Assembly (NCBI GenBank): GCA_963545565.1
Contig: CAUUJV010000011.1
Coordinates: forward strand, 1-60,400
DNA from: CAUUJV01 sp963545565
Lineage (GTDB): Bacteria; Actinomycetota; Actinomycetes; Actinomycetales; Bifidobacteriaceae
DNA: 60,400 bases
Direction of reading: 5' to 3'
Part shown: positions 1 to 9,200 of the stretch, one piece after another
Position numbering within the stretch: position 1 is the stretch's first letter
How the letters are laid out: every line of letters begins with the position of its first letter
The notes under the pieces: model-generated
Told to the model about the DNA's origin: nothing
The model's input: the letters and a program-made list of their open reading frames with translations, nothing else
Database searches by the model: none
Program-made: the position numbers and the translations under genes

Positions 1-65
1 ACAAACCACACCCCCACAACCCAACAAACACAACCCCACCACGGCGTGTCACACACACAAACAGC

Positions 66-117
66 GGCGTGTGGTTGTTGAAAACCCTTATATTTCGCTA
101 TTTCGTCACCACACGCC
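66..117. repeat. Inverted repeat downstream of the pyruvate oxidase remnant
   Basis: GGCGTGTGGT at 66-75 is the exact reverse complement of ACCACACGCC at 108-117, with a 32-base spacer. The motif CGGCGTGT also occurs at 42-49. No T-run follows on either strand, so a simple intrinsic terminator is unlikely. The first 60 bases are strongly A/C-biased on the plus strand. It lies just beyond the 3' end of the minus-strand pyruvate oxidase remnant. Confidence 0.5.
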
Positions 118-134
118 TTGAGTCTGCACAAAAC

Positions 135-2028
135 CTAAGCCGTCACGCCTTCTTGATCGAAGTAATACGTCATAGGTAGCAATTCTTCTCCCTCATAGGA
201 TGCGAAGAATTCTTCCAAACTATCTGGATGGTGCAGAACGCCGTTGGCATTGTATCCAGGATTCAATGTTTCCACGAACTTTCCATCCTCGACATGGAAT
301 TCCAATTCTTCTACAGGCAGACCGCGCTTATCCGTTATCTTCGCATCAATCAAGAACGGACGGCCAGCACGAGTTACTTCCAATGCCTTATCAAAAGCGG
401 CTGGCAATTCTTCCGACGAACGAACTGTTACCGATTCCACGCCCATACCCTGAGCAATCATCGCGAAATCTTGATCTTCCAGATAATTTCCGGAATGCTC
501 AGGGATTGGCAAATCATCTTGCTCAGACTTAATGAAGTTCAGCGATGCATTGGATGTAATCACATTAATGACTGGCAAGTGATACTTCTTTTGCGTAATG
601 AGATCTTGCATCACCATGGAGTACGCTCCATCGCCCGCAATGTGAAAATCTGTCAATCTGGGAAGCTCAATGCTCCTGCGATTGCTCCAGGAAGACCGTA
701 TCCCATGGAAGCAAATAATGCGGAAATTGTCCACTTATTCGCTGGAGTGAGATTGAGATAGCGGAAGGAATTGATAATGTTATCTCCAACGTCAATGGAG
801 AACACCGCATTTGGCTCTGCGATTCGGTTAATTTCCTTGTATACCGCCTCAAATTCCAGAGGGTCGGATGACTTGTTGGACATCTTTGCTAAGTATGCGC
901 GCCAATTTTCATTAGAGCGAACGCATGCTCGGAAGAATGGCGTTTCTGGAGTATCTTCGACTTCGCCGCTGTTCAAAAGTTCCAACGCCTTATCGACGAA
1001 AGCTGTCGCATCGGACCACATACCGTAGTCCAAGAAATGATGGGATCCGAAACGACCCGAATCCGCATCAATTTGTACGAAGGTAAATTCGTGCGTGCGG
1101 TAGACGAGATTTGCGAATGGGAAATTAGATCCCAAAGCGATAACCAAATCCGCTGTAGCAAAAGCCTCATCTGCTGCCTTCGATGCGGCACGATTGGCAT
1201 ATCCCAAGTTTGCTTCATACTCATCTGGCACAAGTCCCTTTGCAAGACCTGTCAGCACAAGTGGGATGCTCAGTCGACGTGACAATTCCACAAGCTTCTC
1301 TCCGCCTGCTTGGATACCGCGACCCACGTGGATAATTGGTCGCTTCGCAGATTTAATCATGTCGATGACAGCGCGTACTTCCTCATCGGTTGCCACGGGG
1401 AGAGGAGCTGGCTTACGATCAGTTGGGCTAGAGCTTGAGTAAGGCACGTCTGGGATGTGCACGTATCCGAAATTATTCGGGATAACGACTACTGCTACAC
1501 CCTTATGCTTGTATGCTTCGCGCACTGCTTTATCGACCATGTATGGAAGGCTCTCGGCTGTCATCACGGTTCGGTTATAGACAGCGACATCTTCGAACAT
1601 TGGATTTTCTGCAAATTCTTGGAAGTAGTCATAATTCATATTCGCAGTAGGAACTTGTCCAATCAGTGCAACAACTGGTGCATGGTCTTCTCGAGCATCA
1701 TACAAACCTGTAAGCAAATTTGTCGCACTTGGTCATGCAGATCCAAAGCATACTTGAACATGCCCTGTCAATTTTGCATCTGCCGATGCTGCGAGCGCCG
1801 CTACTTGTTCGTGACGTACCTGAATGTACTGATATTATCTTTTTCTACATCGAGTGCAGCCATTGTCGAATTAAATGATCCGCCTGGATATCCGTAAATA
1901 TGCTTCACACCCCATGCTTCAAGTACGCGAAGCATAGCGACGCTCGCTGGTACAGTTTTCTTCTCTTCAGTAGCGGTTGCTGAAGTAGTGGTTACTGATG
2001 TGGTATCTGCTGTGATGCCCATAATCAT
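135..2028 (-). pseudogene. Pyruvate oxidase (SpxB/PoxB type), multiply disrupted
   Basis: This is the remnant of a thiamine-diphosphate- and FAD-dependent pyruvate oxidase, which turns pyruvate, phosphate and O2 into acetyl phosphate, CO2 and H2O2. Three collinear pieces make up a protein of roughly the usual 600 residues. The N-terminal TPP-domain start (WGVKHIYGYPGG) runs from 2028. The middle piece holds the region around the AREDHAPVVALIGQ motif and the FAD/regulatory domain. The C-terminal piece carries the Mg-TPP motif GDGAYSMVMQDL. Four lesions are visible: loss of one copy of a 4-base repeat near 1814-1819; a TGA at 1733-1735 where GGA (Gly) is expected; a TGA at 653-655 where CGA (Arg) fits; and a 1-base loss near 642-645. 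Stop codons plus indels argue for real decay rather than sequencing error. It probably lost function because H2O2 production was dispensable or harmful. Confidence 0.9.
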
Positions 2029-2043
2029 TCACTTTCGACTCAG

Positions 2044-2063
2044 ACCTTTCGTCCGTGAAAGGT
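2044..2063. repeat. Hairpin in the leader of the pyruvate oxidase remnant
   Basis: ACCTTTC (2044-2050) and GAAAGGT (2057-2063) are exact reverse complements with a 6-base loop. On the minus-strand transcript the hairpin sits about 15 bases upstream of the ATG at 2028. It could mask the purine-rich ribosome binding region. Confidence 0.4.
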
Positions 2064-2115
2064 GTCTATATCAATTAGAGACTCTCGCCACATGCGATAC
2101 AAGCTCAAACGTATT

Positions 2116-2141
2116 GATATACATCACATGTGACGTATATC
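2116..2141. promoter_or_regulatory. 26-bp near-perfect palindrome, candidate operator
   Basis: The 26 bases from 2116 to 2141 read almost identically on both strands, with one mismatched pair, and are centred on TCACATGTGA. It lies 88 bases upstream of the pyruvate oxidase remnant, and the only other nearby gene end is that of the 6-phosphogluconate dehydrogenase. The size and symmetry fit a dimeric repressor site. The half-site order is opposite to the TGTGA-N6-TCACA of CRP or Rex sites, so the regulator is not identified. The rest of 2029-2332 holds the hairpin at 2044 and the terminator at 2245; I see no gene there. Confidence 0.55.
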
Positions 2142-2244
2142 TCACCGCTAGCTCTTGAAGAGAAGAATTGATGAGAACACTTATGGGAATGCTTATGGGA
2201 ACTGCTTTATCGAGCAATTTTATAGGGCAATTTTATACAGGTAT

Positions 2245-2281
2245 AGAAAATCGGGAACACGAGTACTCTCGCATTCCCGAT
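2245..2281 (-). terminator. Intrinsic terminator of the gluconate operon
   Basis: ATCGGGAA (2250-2257) pairs exactly with TTCCCGAT (2274-2281). On the minus strand the stem is followed by TTTTCT. It lies 52 bases past the stop codon of the 6-phosphogluconate dehydrogenase, the last gene of the gntK-gntP-gnd run. Confidence 0.75.
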
Positions 2282-2332
2282 CACCAATGGTATGAAATTA
2301 TGGTAGGACATTAATTAATCCGCATAAAGGCA

Positions 2333-3208
2333 TTACTTCTGCGTGACATGTCCACCAAACTGAGCTCGCAAGGAGGACACTACACGCAATGTGTCATCAC
2401 CACCACCGCGAGATGCCTGTCGAGCCCACAACGCCGAAGCAGTTGCTGGGGTTGGTACGCCCAATTCAAGCGCAGCTTCCACCATCCACTTTGCTTCGCC
2501 AGATTCATTTGCTACTGGTGGCATGTTGTGCAAAGTTGGATCATCATGAGCTGCACGTGCAAAGAGATCAAGCAGCCATGACTGAACCACAGATCCTTCA
2601 CGCCATGAGGTCATGACGGCTGATGGATCATCGATAAGGTTCGACCTCATCATGGTTTCGAATCCTTCGCCGAATGCTTGCATCATGCCGTATTCGATAC
2701 CGTTATGCACCATTTTTGCAAAATGTCCGCCGCCTACAGGACCTGCGAGAACGAGGCCGTCCTCGCCTTCTGGCTTGAGAGATTCGAAAATTGGCAATGC
2801 ACGGTCGTAGTCTTCTTCCGAGCCGCCGACCATGAGAGCATAGCCTCGGGTAATTCCCCAGACTCCGCCTGATACGCCTACATCCATGAAATGAATTCCC
2901 TTGTCAGCAAGCTCAGCTGCATGACGATGATCATCGGTGTAGCGAGTATTACCGCCATCGATAACGAGATCGCCTTCCTCAAGAAGTTCTGCGAGCGCAT
3001 CAATTGTCACGTCGGTAGGATGTCCCGCAGGAACCATAACCCACACAATTCGTGGAGCTGTAAGTCCGTTGACTAATTCTTCCAACGATGTGACGTCGCG
3101 TTCTGACTGAGGATTGACGTCGAAGCCAATGACATCGTGCCCTGCTTCACGCAATCGCTTAACCATATTGCCGCCCATGCGGCCGAGTCCGATTACACCA
3201 AGTTGCAT
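2333..3208 (-). CDS. gnd: 6-phosphogluconate dehydrogenase, short (YqeC/GndA) type
   Basis: It oxidatively decarboxylates 6-phosphogluconate to ribulose 5-phosphate. The 291-residue length matches the short NAD-preferring subfamily rather than the ~470-residue Gnd. Visible motifs are the N-terminal dinucleotide loop GLGRMGGNM (residues 8-16), DGGNT in the substrate region, GVSGGVWG, and the substrate/catalytic helix KMVHNGIEYGMMQAFGEG. The ATG at 3208 follows an AGAGG ribosome binding site. It is the last gene of the gluconate operon: the kinase upstream makes its substrate and the permease imports gluconate, so together they feed gluconate into the pentose phosphate pool. Cofactor preference is inferred from subfamily length only. 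Confidence 0.9.
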   Translation of the reverse strand: MQLGVIGLGRMGGNMVKRLREAGHDVIGFDVNPQSERDVTSLEELVNGLTAPRIVWVMVPAGHPTDVTIDALAELLEEGDLVIDGGNTRYTDDHRHAAELADKGIHFMDVGVSGGVWGITRGYALMVGGSEEDYDRALPIFESLKPEGEDGLVLAGPVGGGHFAKMVHNGIEYGMMQAFGEGFETMMRSNLIDDPSAVMTSWREGSVVQSWLLDLFARAAHDDPTLHNMPPVANESGEAKWMVEAALELGVPTPATASALWARQASRGGGDDTLRVVSSLRAQFGGHVTQK

Positions 3209-3300
3209 GTTAAACCTCTTATGATTGTGTGCTGATTAGTTTCGTATATCTTTCGTATATCTGCGTTTCCGCTCATTATCTGTGCGCTTCACACTGAGTG

Positions 3301-4641
3301 CTACATGACAAGCGTTGCGACACCTGATACGAGAAGAACGATTACGAGTCCTACTACCGACAATGCTGTTTCCATCAATGACCATGTCTTGAAGGTCTGG
3401 CCGACAGTCATGCCGAAGTATTCCTTGACGAGCCAGAATCCTGCATCATTAACATGGGAGAGGAAGATAGATCCTGCGCCGATTGCCAATACCAGCAATG
3501 CGAGCTGAATTGGGCTCATATGCGCAGCAAGTGGAGCCACGATGCTGGATGCAGTCAGTGTTGCCACGGTAGCTGATCCCGTTGCGAGACGAATCAATAC
3601 TGCGACGAGCCATCCTGCAAACAATGGGTTCAAATTTGCCTGAACAATTCCACTTGCGATGACATCACCAATTCCCGTGTCTACGAGTGTCTGCTTGAAA
3701 CCGCCACCAGCAGCTACGATGAGGAGAATACTTGCGATGGAGGAGAAGGACAGCCCGACGAGAGAGTTCAATGTTTCGCGTGACCACTTTGCGCGAACTG
3801 CGAAAAGAACCATAGCGAAAATTGTCGTAATGGTCAGCGCCTCCAATGGACTACCAATCCATGCAATTGCGCGTCCTACTGGAGTCTTCGTAGCGCCCAT
3901 AATATCAACCACGCTTGCTGCGAGCATGAGAACTACTGGAAGGATGATAACGCTGACAGATTCAAGGAAGCTAGGACGATTTTCTGGCTTCTTTTCTGCC
4001 TTAACAGTATCTTCTTCTGGAGCCATAATTGGGACGAGCTTAACCATCCAACGAGCCAAGAGTGGTCCGCCGATGATAACTGTAGGAATTGCGATGAGCA
4101 GGCCGAGGCCCAAAGTCATACCCAAGTTTGCATGCAGAGCGTCAATCGCTGCAAGTGGTCCCGGATGTGGTGGAACGAATGCGTGAAGTGCGGAGAGACC
4201 TGCCAATGCTGGAATACCAAGTGCAATCACTGGCATCTTTGCGCGGCGTGCTACAAGAAGAATAATTGGGATGAGGATGACAACGCCCACTTCGAAGAAG
4301 AGTGGAATACCCACGATAAATGCGCTCATTGCCATTGCCCAACCGAGCTTATTTTGTGGCGCTTTCTCCAAAATTGTATCGACGATGACATCTGCTCCGC
4401 CGGAACGTGTCAGCAAAATTCCGATAATTCCGCCTAACGCAATGAGCAAACCGACACCTGAAACGGTGCTTCCCACACCCTGAGTAAAGCTATTCAGACT
4501 TTCGTCATATGGGACGCCGGCAATCAACGCAGTCACAACCGCGCCGAGCATCAGCGACAAGAATGGGTGCAGTTTGACTACTGCAATAAGTACGACAATA
4601 AGTGCAATACCTAGGAGGGCAGCAATAATAAGTTGCTCCAT
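3301..4641 (-). CDS. gntP: Gluconate permease, GntP family
   Basis: This is a polytopic inner-membrane gluconate:H+ symporter of the GntP family, hydrophobic from end to end in about 446 residues. Family hallmarks are the FEVGVVILIPI segment, the HAFVPPHPGPLAA loop and the C-terminal SHVNDAGFWLVKEYFG segment. The ATG at 4641 (MEQLII) is chosen over an upstream in-frame ATG at 4698: GGAAGAGAAA precedes it and the 19 extra residues are hydrophilic and atypical. It lies between gntK and gnd on the same strand, which supports gluconate rather than another GntP substrate such as fructuronate or glycerate. Confidence 0.92.
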   Translation of the reverse strand: MEQLIIAALLGIALIVVLIAVVKLHPFLSLMLGAVVTALIAGVPYDESLNSFTQGVGSTVSGVGLLIALGGIIGILLTRSGGADVIVDTILEKAPQNKLGWAMAMSAFIVGIPLFFEVGVVILIPIILLVARRAKMPVIALGIPALAGLSALHAFVPPHPGPLAAIDALHANLGMTLGLGLLIAIPTVIIGGPLLARWMVKLVPIMAPEEDTVKAEKKPENRPSFLESVSVIILPVVLMLAASVVDIMGATKTPVGRAIAWIGSPLEALTITTIFAMVLFAVRAKWSRETLNSLVGLSFSSIASILLIVAAGGGFKQTLVDTGIGDVIASGIVQANLNPLFAGWLVAVLIRLATGSATVATLTASSIVAPLAAHMSPIQLALLVLAIGAGSIFLSHVNDAGFWLVKEYFGMTVGQTFKTWSLMETALSVVGLVIVLLVSGVATLVM

Positions 4642-4708
4642 TTTCTCTTCCTTATCTGTATGTCTTGTATTGTGTGCATCAATGCACAATTTTTGCAACG
4701 TTTACTTT

Positions 4709-5251
4709 TTACTCGTGCTCGAGTTCGCGCTCGTCGTCATTTTCGCGCTTTTCGTATGCCTGAACAGCTTCGATTGAACGCTTAACTACGTCGTCGATAG
4801 TTCCTTCAATGGAAATAACTTCACCATTCTCATCGTCAGCAAGTGGCTCGAGGGTAGCGAACTGACTTGGGAGCAATGCTGGTGGCATGAAATGTCCCTT
4901 GCGTGCAGAAAGGCGCTCCTGGATAAGCTCTTGCGAACCGTTCAAATGCAAGAAATACACTTTCAGTCCCTGAGAGAGAGCTTCACGATAAGAACGCTTT
5001 AATGCAGAACTTGAAACAACGGTATTTTCCCCGAGGCTCTCGCGAGCAATCATCCACTTGTTGATAACATCCAACCATGGCCAGCGATCTTCGTCAGTGA
5101 GCGGAATGCCAGCTGACATCTTGTCGATATTTGCCTGTGGATGGAAATCATCGCCTTCTGCGAGTGCATATCCCAGCTGATCGCGAATTGCTTCGACTAC
5201 TGTGGATTTGCCGCATCCTGCGACTCCCATGACTACTATATGAATTGCCAT
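4709..5251 (-). CDS. gntK: Gluconokinase
   Basis: It phosphorylates gluconate with ATP to 6-phosphogluconate in the cytoplasm. The 180-residue P-loop kinase has Walker A GVAGCGKST at residues 9-17, then EGDDFHP and the DRWPWLD segment typical of gluconokinases. An SSALKRSYR motif follows, and the C-terminus is acidic. The start at 5251 (MAIHIVVMG) is preceded by GGGGTT; the 20 residues encoded upstream are not family-like. It is the first gene of gntK-gntP-gnd, with a strong promoter overlapping a palindrome just upstream, divergent from the GntR-type regulator. Confidence 0.93.
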   Translation of the reverse strand: MAIHIVVMGVAGCGKSTVVEAIRDQLGYALAEGDDFHPQANIDKMSAGIPLTDEDRWPWLDVINKWMIARESLGENTVVSSSALKRSYREALSQGLKVYFLHLNGSQELIQERLSARKGHFMPPALLPSQFATLEPLADDENGEVISIEGTIDDVVKRSIEAVQAYEKRENDDERELEHE

Positions 5252-5282
5252 AATAACCCCTTTGGTATTGAAGACAGTTATC

Positions 5283-5311
5283 ACTATAGTTAGACAAAGA
5301 CTCTTTGTCAA
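5283..5311 (-). promoter_or_regulatory. gntK promoter overlapping a GntR-type operator
   Basis: Reading the minus strand, TTGACA (5306-5311) and TATAGT (5283-5288) are separated by 17 bases, a near-consensus sigma-70 promoter. Overlapping the -35 and spacer is a perfect palindrome: GACAAAG (5293-5299), ACT, CTTTGTC (5303-5309). A regulator bound there would exclude RNA polymerase. The divergent FadR-subfamily regulator at 5411 is the obvious candidate, with gluconate or 6-phosphogluconate as likely inducer; that pairing is inferred. Confidence 0.75.
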
Positions 5312-5410
5312 GTGGCTAGGAGTCTTTATGTTTCTTTTTGCGAGTTTTAGGGCTTTGATACGATGTGTTGTACACGTTCAATTACCGGGCGCGTTCTCAA
5401 GGAGGTTACC

Positions 5411-6130
5411 GTGCTCAACTCGGCTCAGGATTCATCTGCCAATGAACCGCTGCATATTTCTATCGCAGACTCGTTAGCGCATGAGATATTGAACGATATC
5501 TGGAAGCCTGGTGAGAGTAAGAAACTTGAGGACATTCAGGAAGAATTTTCTATTTCGCGAACTGTTGCTCGGGAAGCTACTCGATTACTCGCATCGTTGC
5601 GTTGTGTACAATTCCAGCGGGGTACTGGTGTCATCGCTCAAGATCCTACACAGTGGGATGATATGAATGTTCGAGTCATCTCGTGGAAGCTTCATTCGGA
5701 TAGCCGTGAGGATGAATTGCGTGCGCTGACGGAATTACGTCTGGCAATTGAACCAGCGGCAGCTGCAGGATGTGCTTCGCGTGGCTCAATTGAGGAGAGA
5801 ACGAGTATAGCTGTCATTGGACATGAAATGATTCGTGCTGCTCGTGAGCAACGTTTTGCAGATTTCCATGATCTCGATGTTCAATTCCATACATTAATGC
5901 TGAAGCATTCGGGCAATCTTCTTTTTGCAGATTTGAGCGTTATCGTCGAAACTGTTTTGCGTGGACGTGTGGATATTAATTTGTTCCCTCCGCAGCCTGA
6001 TGAGCAGGCATTACAATCGCATGAAAAAGTTGCACAAGCTATTGCTAGCGGTGATACCGTTGCAGCAAGTCAAGCAATGAAGGAAATTGTATCTGAAGTT
6101 AATCATGCGTTAGGCTTGTCTGCATTATAA
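5411..6130 (+). CDS. gntR: GntR-family regulator, FadR subfamily (probable gluconate repressor)
   Basis: The N-terminal winged helix (EFSISRTVAREATRLLASLRCVQFQRGTGV) is followed by an FCD ligand-binding domain with the metal-site pattern DLDVQFHTLMLKHSGN and a later SHEKVAQAI segment. From the GTG at 5411 it is 239 residues, normal for the subfamily. This start is chosen because AAGGAGGT (5399-5406) lies immediately upstream; an in-frame ATG at 5363 has no such site. It is transcribed divergently from gntK, and the palindrome over the gntK promoter is the likely target. The effector is not visible from the sequence. Confidence 0.88.
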   Translation: MLNSAQDSSANEPLHISIADSLAHEILNDIWKPGESKKLEDIQEEFSISRTVAREATRLLASLRCVQFQRGTGVIAQDPTQWDDMNVRVISWKLHSDSREDELRALTELRLAIEPAAAAGCASRGSIEERTSIAVIGHEMIRAAREQRFADFHDLDVQFHTLMLKHSGNLLFADLSVIVETVLRGRVDINLFPPQPDEQALQSHEKVAQAIASGDTVAASQAMKEIVSEVNHALGLSAL

Positions 6131-6134
6131 GAAT

Positions 6135-6164
6135 TAAAAAAGGCCCTAGGAATCCCGAGGGCCT
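6135..6164 (-). terminator. Terminator of the efp-nusB-carAB operon
   Basis: AGGCCCT (6141-6147) pairs with AGGGCCT (6158-6164) across a 10-base loop. On the minus strand the stem is followed by a T-run (6135-6140). It lies about 110 bases past the carB stop and could also serve the convergent gntR. A second perfect repeat, GTCTTTA (6245-6251) with TAAAGAC (6264-6270), sits directly behind the carB stop but lacks a T-run. Confidence 0.75.
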
Positions 6165-6276
6165 GAAGAATTAATCCCGTACCATCCATAAATGAACAGC
6201 ACAAAGAGTAGTTCTTTATTGGTTAATTTTTAATATATTTAGCCGTCTTTAAGAGTTATCCCCTAAAGACCACCAC

Positions 6277-9200
6277 CTAAGCAAATTGCTTATCCATTGC
6301 ATGCAATTGTGCAGCATGCTCTTGAATGCTCATCACTTGGTAATCATTAGCTTGAACTGCTTCGATTGCCATGAGGACTGCAGAAAACTCAGTGATGGTG
6401 GTGAACTGCGGAATATCGGCTGCGATTGCTGCTGCACGGATTGCATAACCGTCGGAGCGAGATCCACGCGAATTTGGAGTATTCAAAATCATATCGATTG
6501 TGCCATTTTCAACAAGCTGAACGACGTTCTTGCCTATTGAGCCGTGAGCATGAACAACCTCAGTCTCCTCAGAATCGAGACGGCCTGTAATCTTGTCAAC
6601 AATCTTGCACTCCAACCCGTAGCGCGCAAGAACAGACGCTGTTCCTTCTGTAGCCCAAATTTGGAAACCAAGTTGATTTAGCCGAACTGCCATCAAAGGA
6701 AGCTGACGTTTATCCGTATCGTTAACCGAAAGGAATACATTGCCACTTGTTGGCAAACCGCCCTCATAAGCTGCAAGCTGACTCTTCGCAAACGCGTGTG
6801 GAAAATCGCGATCGAATCCCATAACTTCACCAGTGGAACGCATTTCTGGCCCAAGAATAACGTCTACAGTTCGGCCTTCCTGAGTGCGGAAGCGTTTGAA
6901 AGGAAGTACGGATTCTTTAATTGCCACCGGTTGCCCAGGACGAATATCTCCACCATCACCAGATGGAAGAAGCAAGCCGTTTGCGCGATTCTGAGCAACA
7001 GTCTCGCCGGCCATAATGCGTGCTGCCGCCTTTGCTAATGCTGTTCCTGTTGCCTTTGAAGCGAATGGAACTGTGCGAGAAGCACGAGGGTTTGCTTCAA
7101 TGACGTACAACGTATTCGACATGAAGGCAAATTGCACATTAATTAAACCACGTACGCCCACACCTTCAGCAATAGCTAAAGTTGCCTTGCGCAAACGCTC
7201 AAGCTGATTATCTGAAAGGGTACTTGGAGGAAGAGTACATGCCGCATCACCAGAATGAACGCCAGCTTCCTCAACATGCTCCATCACGCCACCAATGTAA
7301 AGCTCTTTACCATCGTAGAGAGCATCCACATCAATCTCGATTGCGTCCGAAAGGAACTTATCGATGAGCAATGGAGACGCCAGACGGCCAGAGACCACGG
7401 TATCTGCCTGAGCCTGCTCAAGTGCACGATTTACATATTTGGTGAGCTGTGTATCTTCATACACAATTTCCATACCGCGGCCGCCCAAAACATAAGATGG
7501 ACGCACAAGTACCGGATAACCAATGGAATGAGCAGCTTCGAGAGCTTCGTCAAGACTTAAGGCAGTGCCAAAACGAGGAGCATTCAAACCACCTTTACGA
7601 AGAACTTCGCCAAAGAGTTCACGGTTTTCAGCTAAATCGATAGCCTCTGGAGTTGTGCCAAGAATTGGAACGCCGGCAGCCTTCAAACGTGCTGCCAAAG
7701 AAAGCGGCGTTTGCCCACCGAGCTGAACAATAACACCCTTAACTGGCCCCATCTTCTTTTCAGCTTCGTAAATCTCAAGCACATCTTCGAAGGTGAGTGG
7801 CTCGAAGTAAAGGCGGTCAGAAATATCGTAATCAGTGGAAACAGTCTCAGGATTGCAGTTAACCATGATTGTGTCATAGTCTTTGCCCAGCTCCTGCACA
7901 GCATGTACGCATGTGTAGTCAAATTCGATACCCTGTCCAATGCGGTTCGGCCCAGAACCAAGGATAATCACCGCTTCACGCTCACGAGGCTTTAATTCAC
8001 TCTCGTCTGCATAGCAGGAGTAATAGTACGGGGTTGCTGCATCAAATTCTGCTGCACAGGTATCAACAGTCTTATAGGTAGGGCGGATACCGTAATTCCA
8101 GCGAAGTTCACGAACAGTGTTTTCGCCTGCATCACCAAGACCGCGCAAATGCGCAATCTGCACGTCAGAAAGACCGGCTTGCTTTGCTTTCTTGAGTAAA
8201 CGTGGACGCAGCGACTCAGCACTCTTGATTTCAAGAGCAATTTCGTTAATGCCGACCATTTGCTCAATAAACCAAGGGTCAATTTTGGTTGCTTCGAAGA
8301 TCTGCTCAACGGTTGCTCCACCCCAAATTGCCCGCTGAAGCTGCAAGTAACGGTGTTCTGTAGGAATGTGTGCAGCAGCTAGAAGTTCTTTAACTTCATC
8401 AGCATTTGGAGCATCACCATCCCAGTTGAAAGCAGAATTACGCTTATCGATAGAGCGCATCGCTTTGCCTAAAGATTCCTTGAAATTACCAGCTAAAGCC
8501 ATCGCTTCGCCCACTGACTTCATGGAAGTGGTCAAAGTAGTGTCGGCACCAGGGAACTTCTCGAATGCAAAGCGAGGAATCTTCGTTACTACATAATCGA
8601 TAGTTGGCTCGAAGCACGCGGGAGTTGTTTTTGTAATATCGTTCTGAATTTCGTCGAGAGTATATCCCAAAGCAAGCTTTGCAGCAATTTTTGCGATTGG
8701 ATAGCCGGTCGCCTTCGATGCCAATGCAGATGAACGAGACACACGAGGGTTCATCTCAATTACGATGATTCGACCAGTTTCAGGATGGATTGCAAACTGG
8801 ATATTGCAGCCGCCGGTGTCAACTCCTACACCACGAATAATAGCAATACCAATATCTCGCAGCTTCTGATATTCACGGTCTGTCAGCGTGAAAACAGGGG
8901 CTACTGTAATGGAATCACCTGTATGCACGCCAACTGGATCAACGTTTTCAATTGGGCAAACTACAACCACATTGTCTTTGCGGTCACGCATGAGCTCAAG
9001 CTCAAATTCTTTCCACCCTTCAATGCCCTCTTCGAGTAGCACTTCATCAGTTGGAGAATAGTGAATTCCCGCTCCTGCGATACGATGCAAATCTTCATAG
9101 TTGCGAGCAATACCAGATCCAAGACCACCCATAGTAAAAGAGGGGCGAACAACAAGAGGAAAACCAATTTCCTCAGCAACCTTGTCCACTTCTTCCATAC

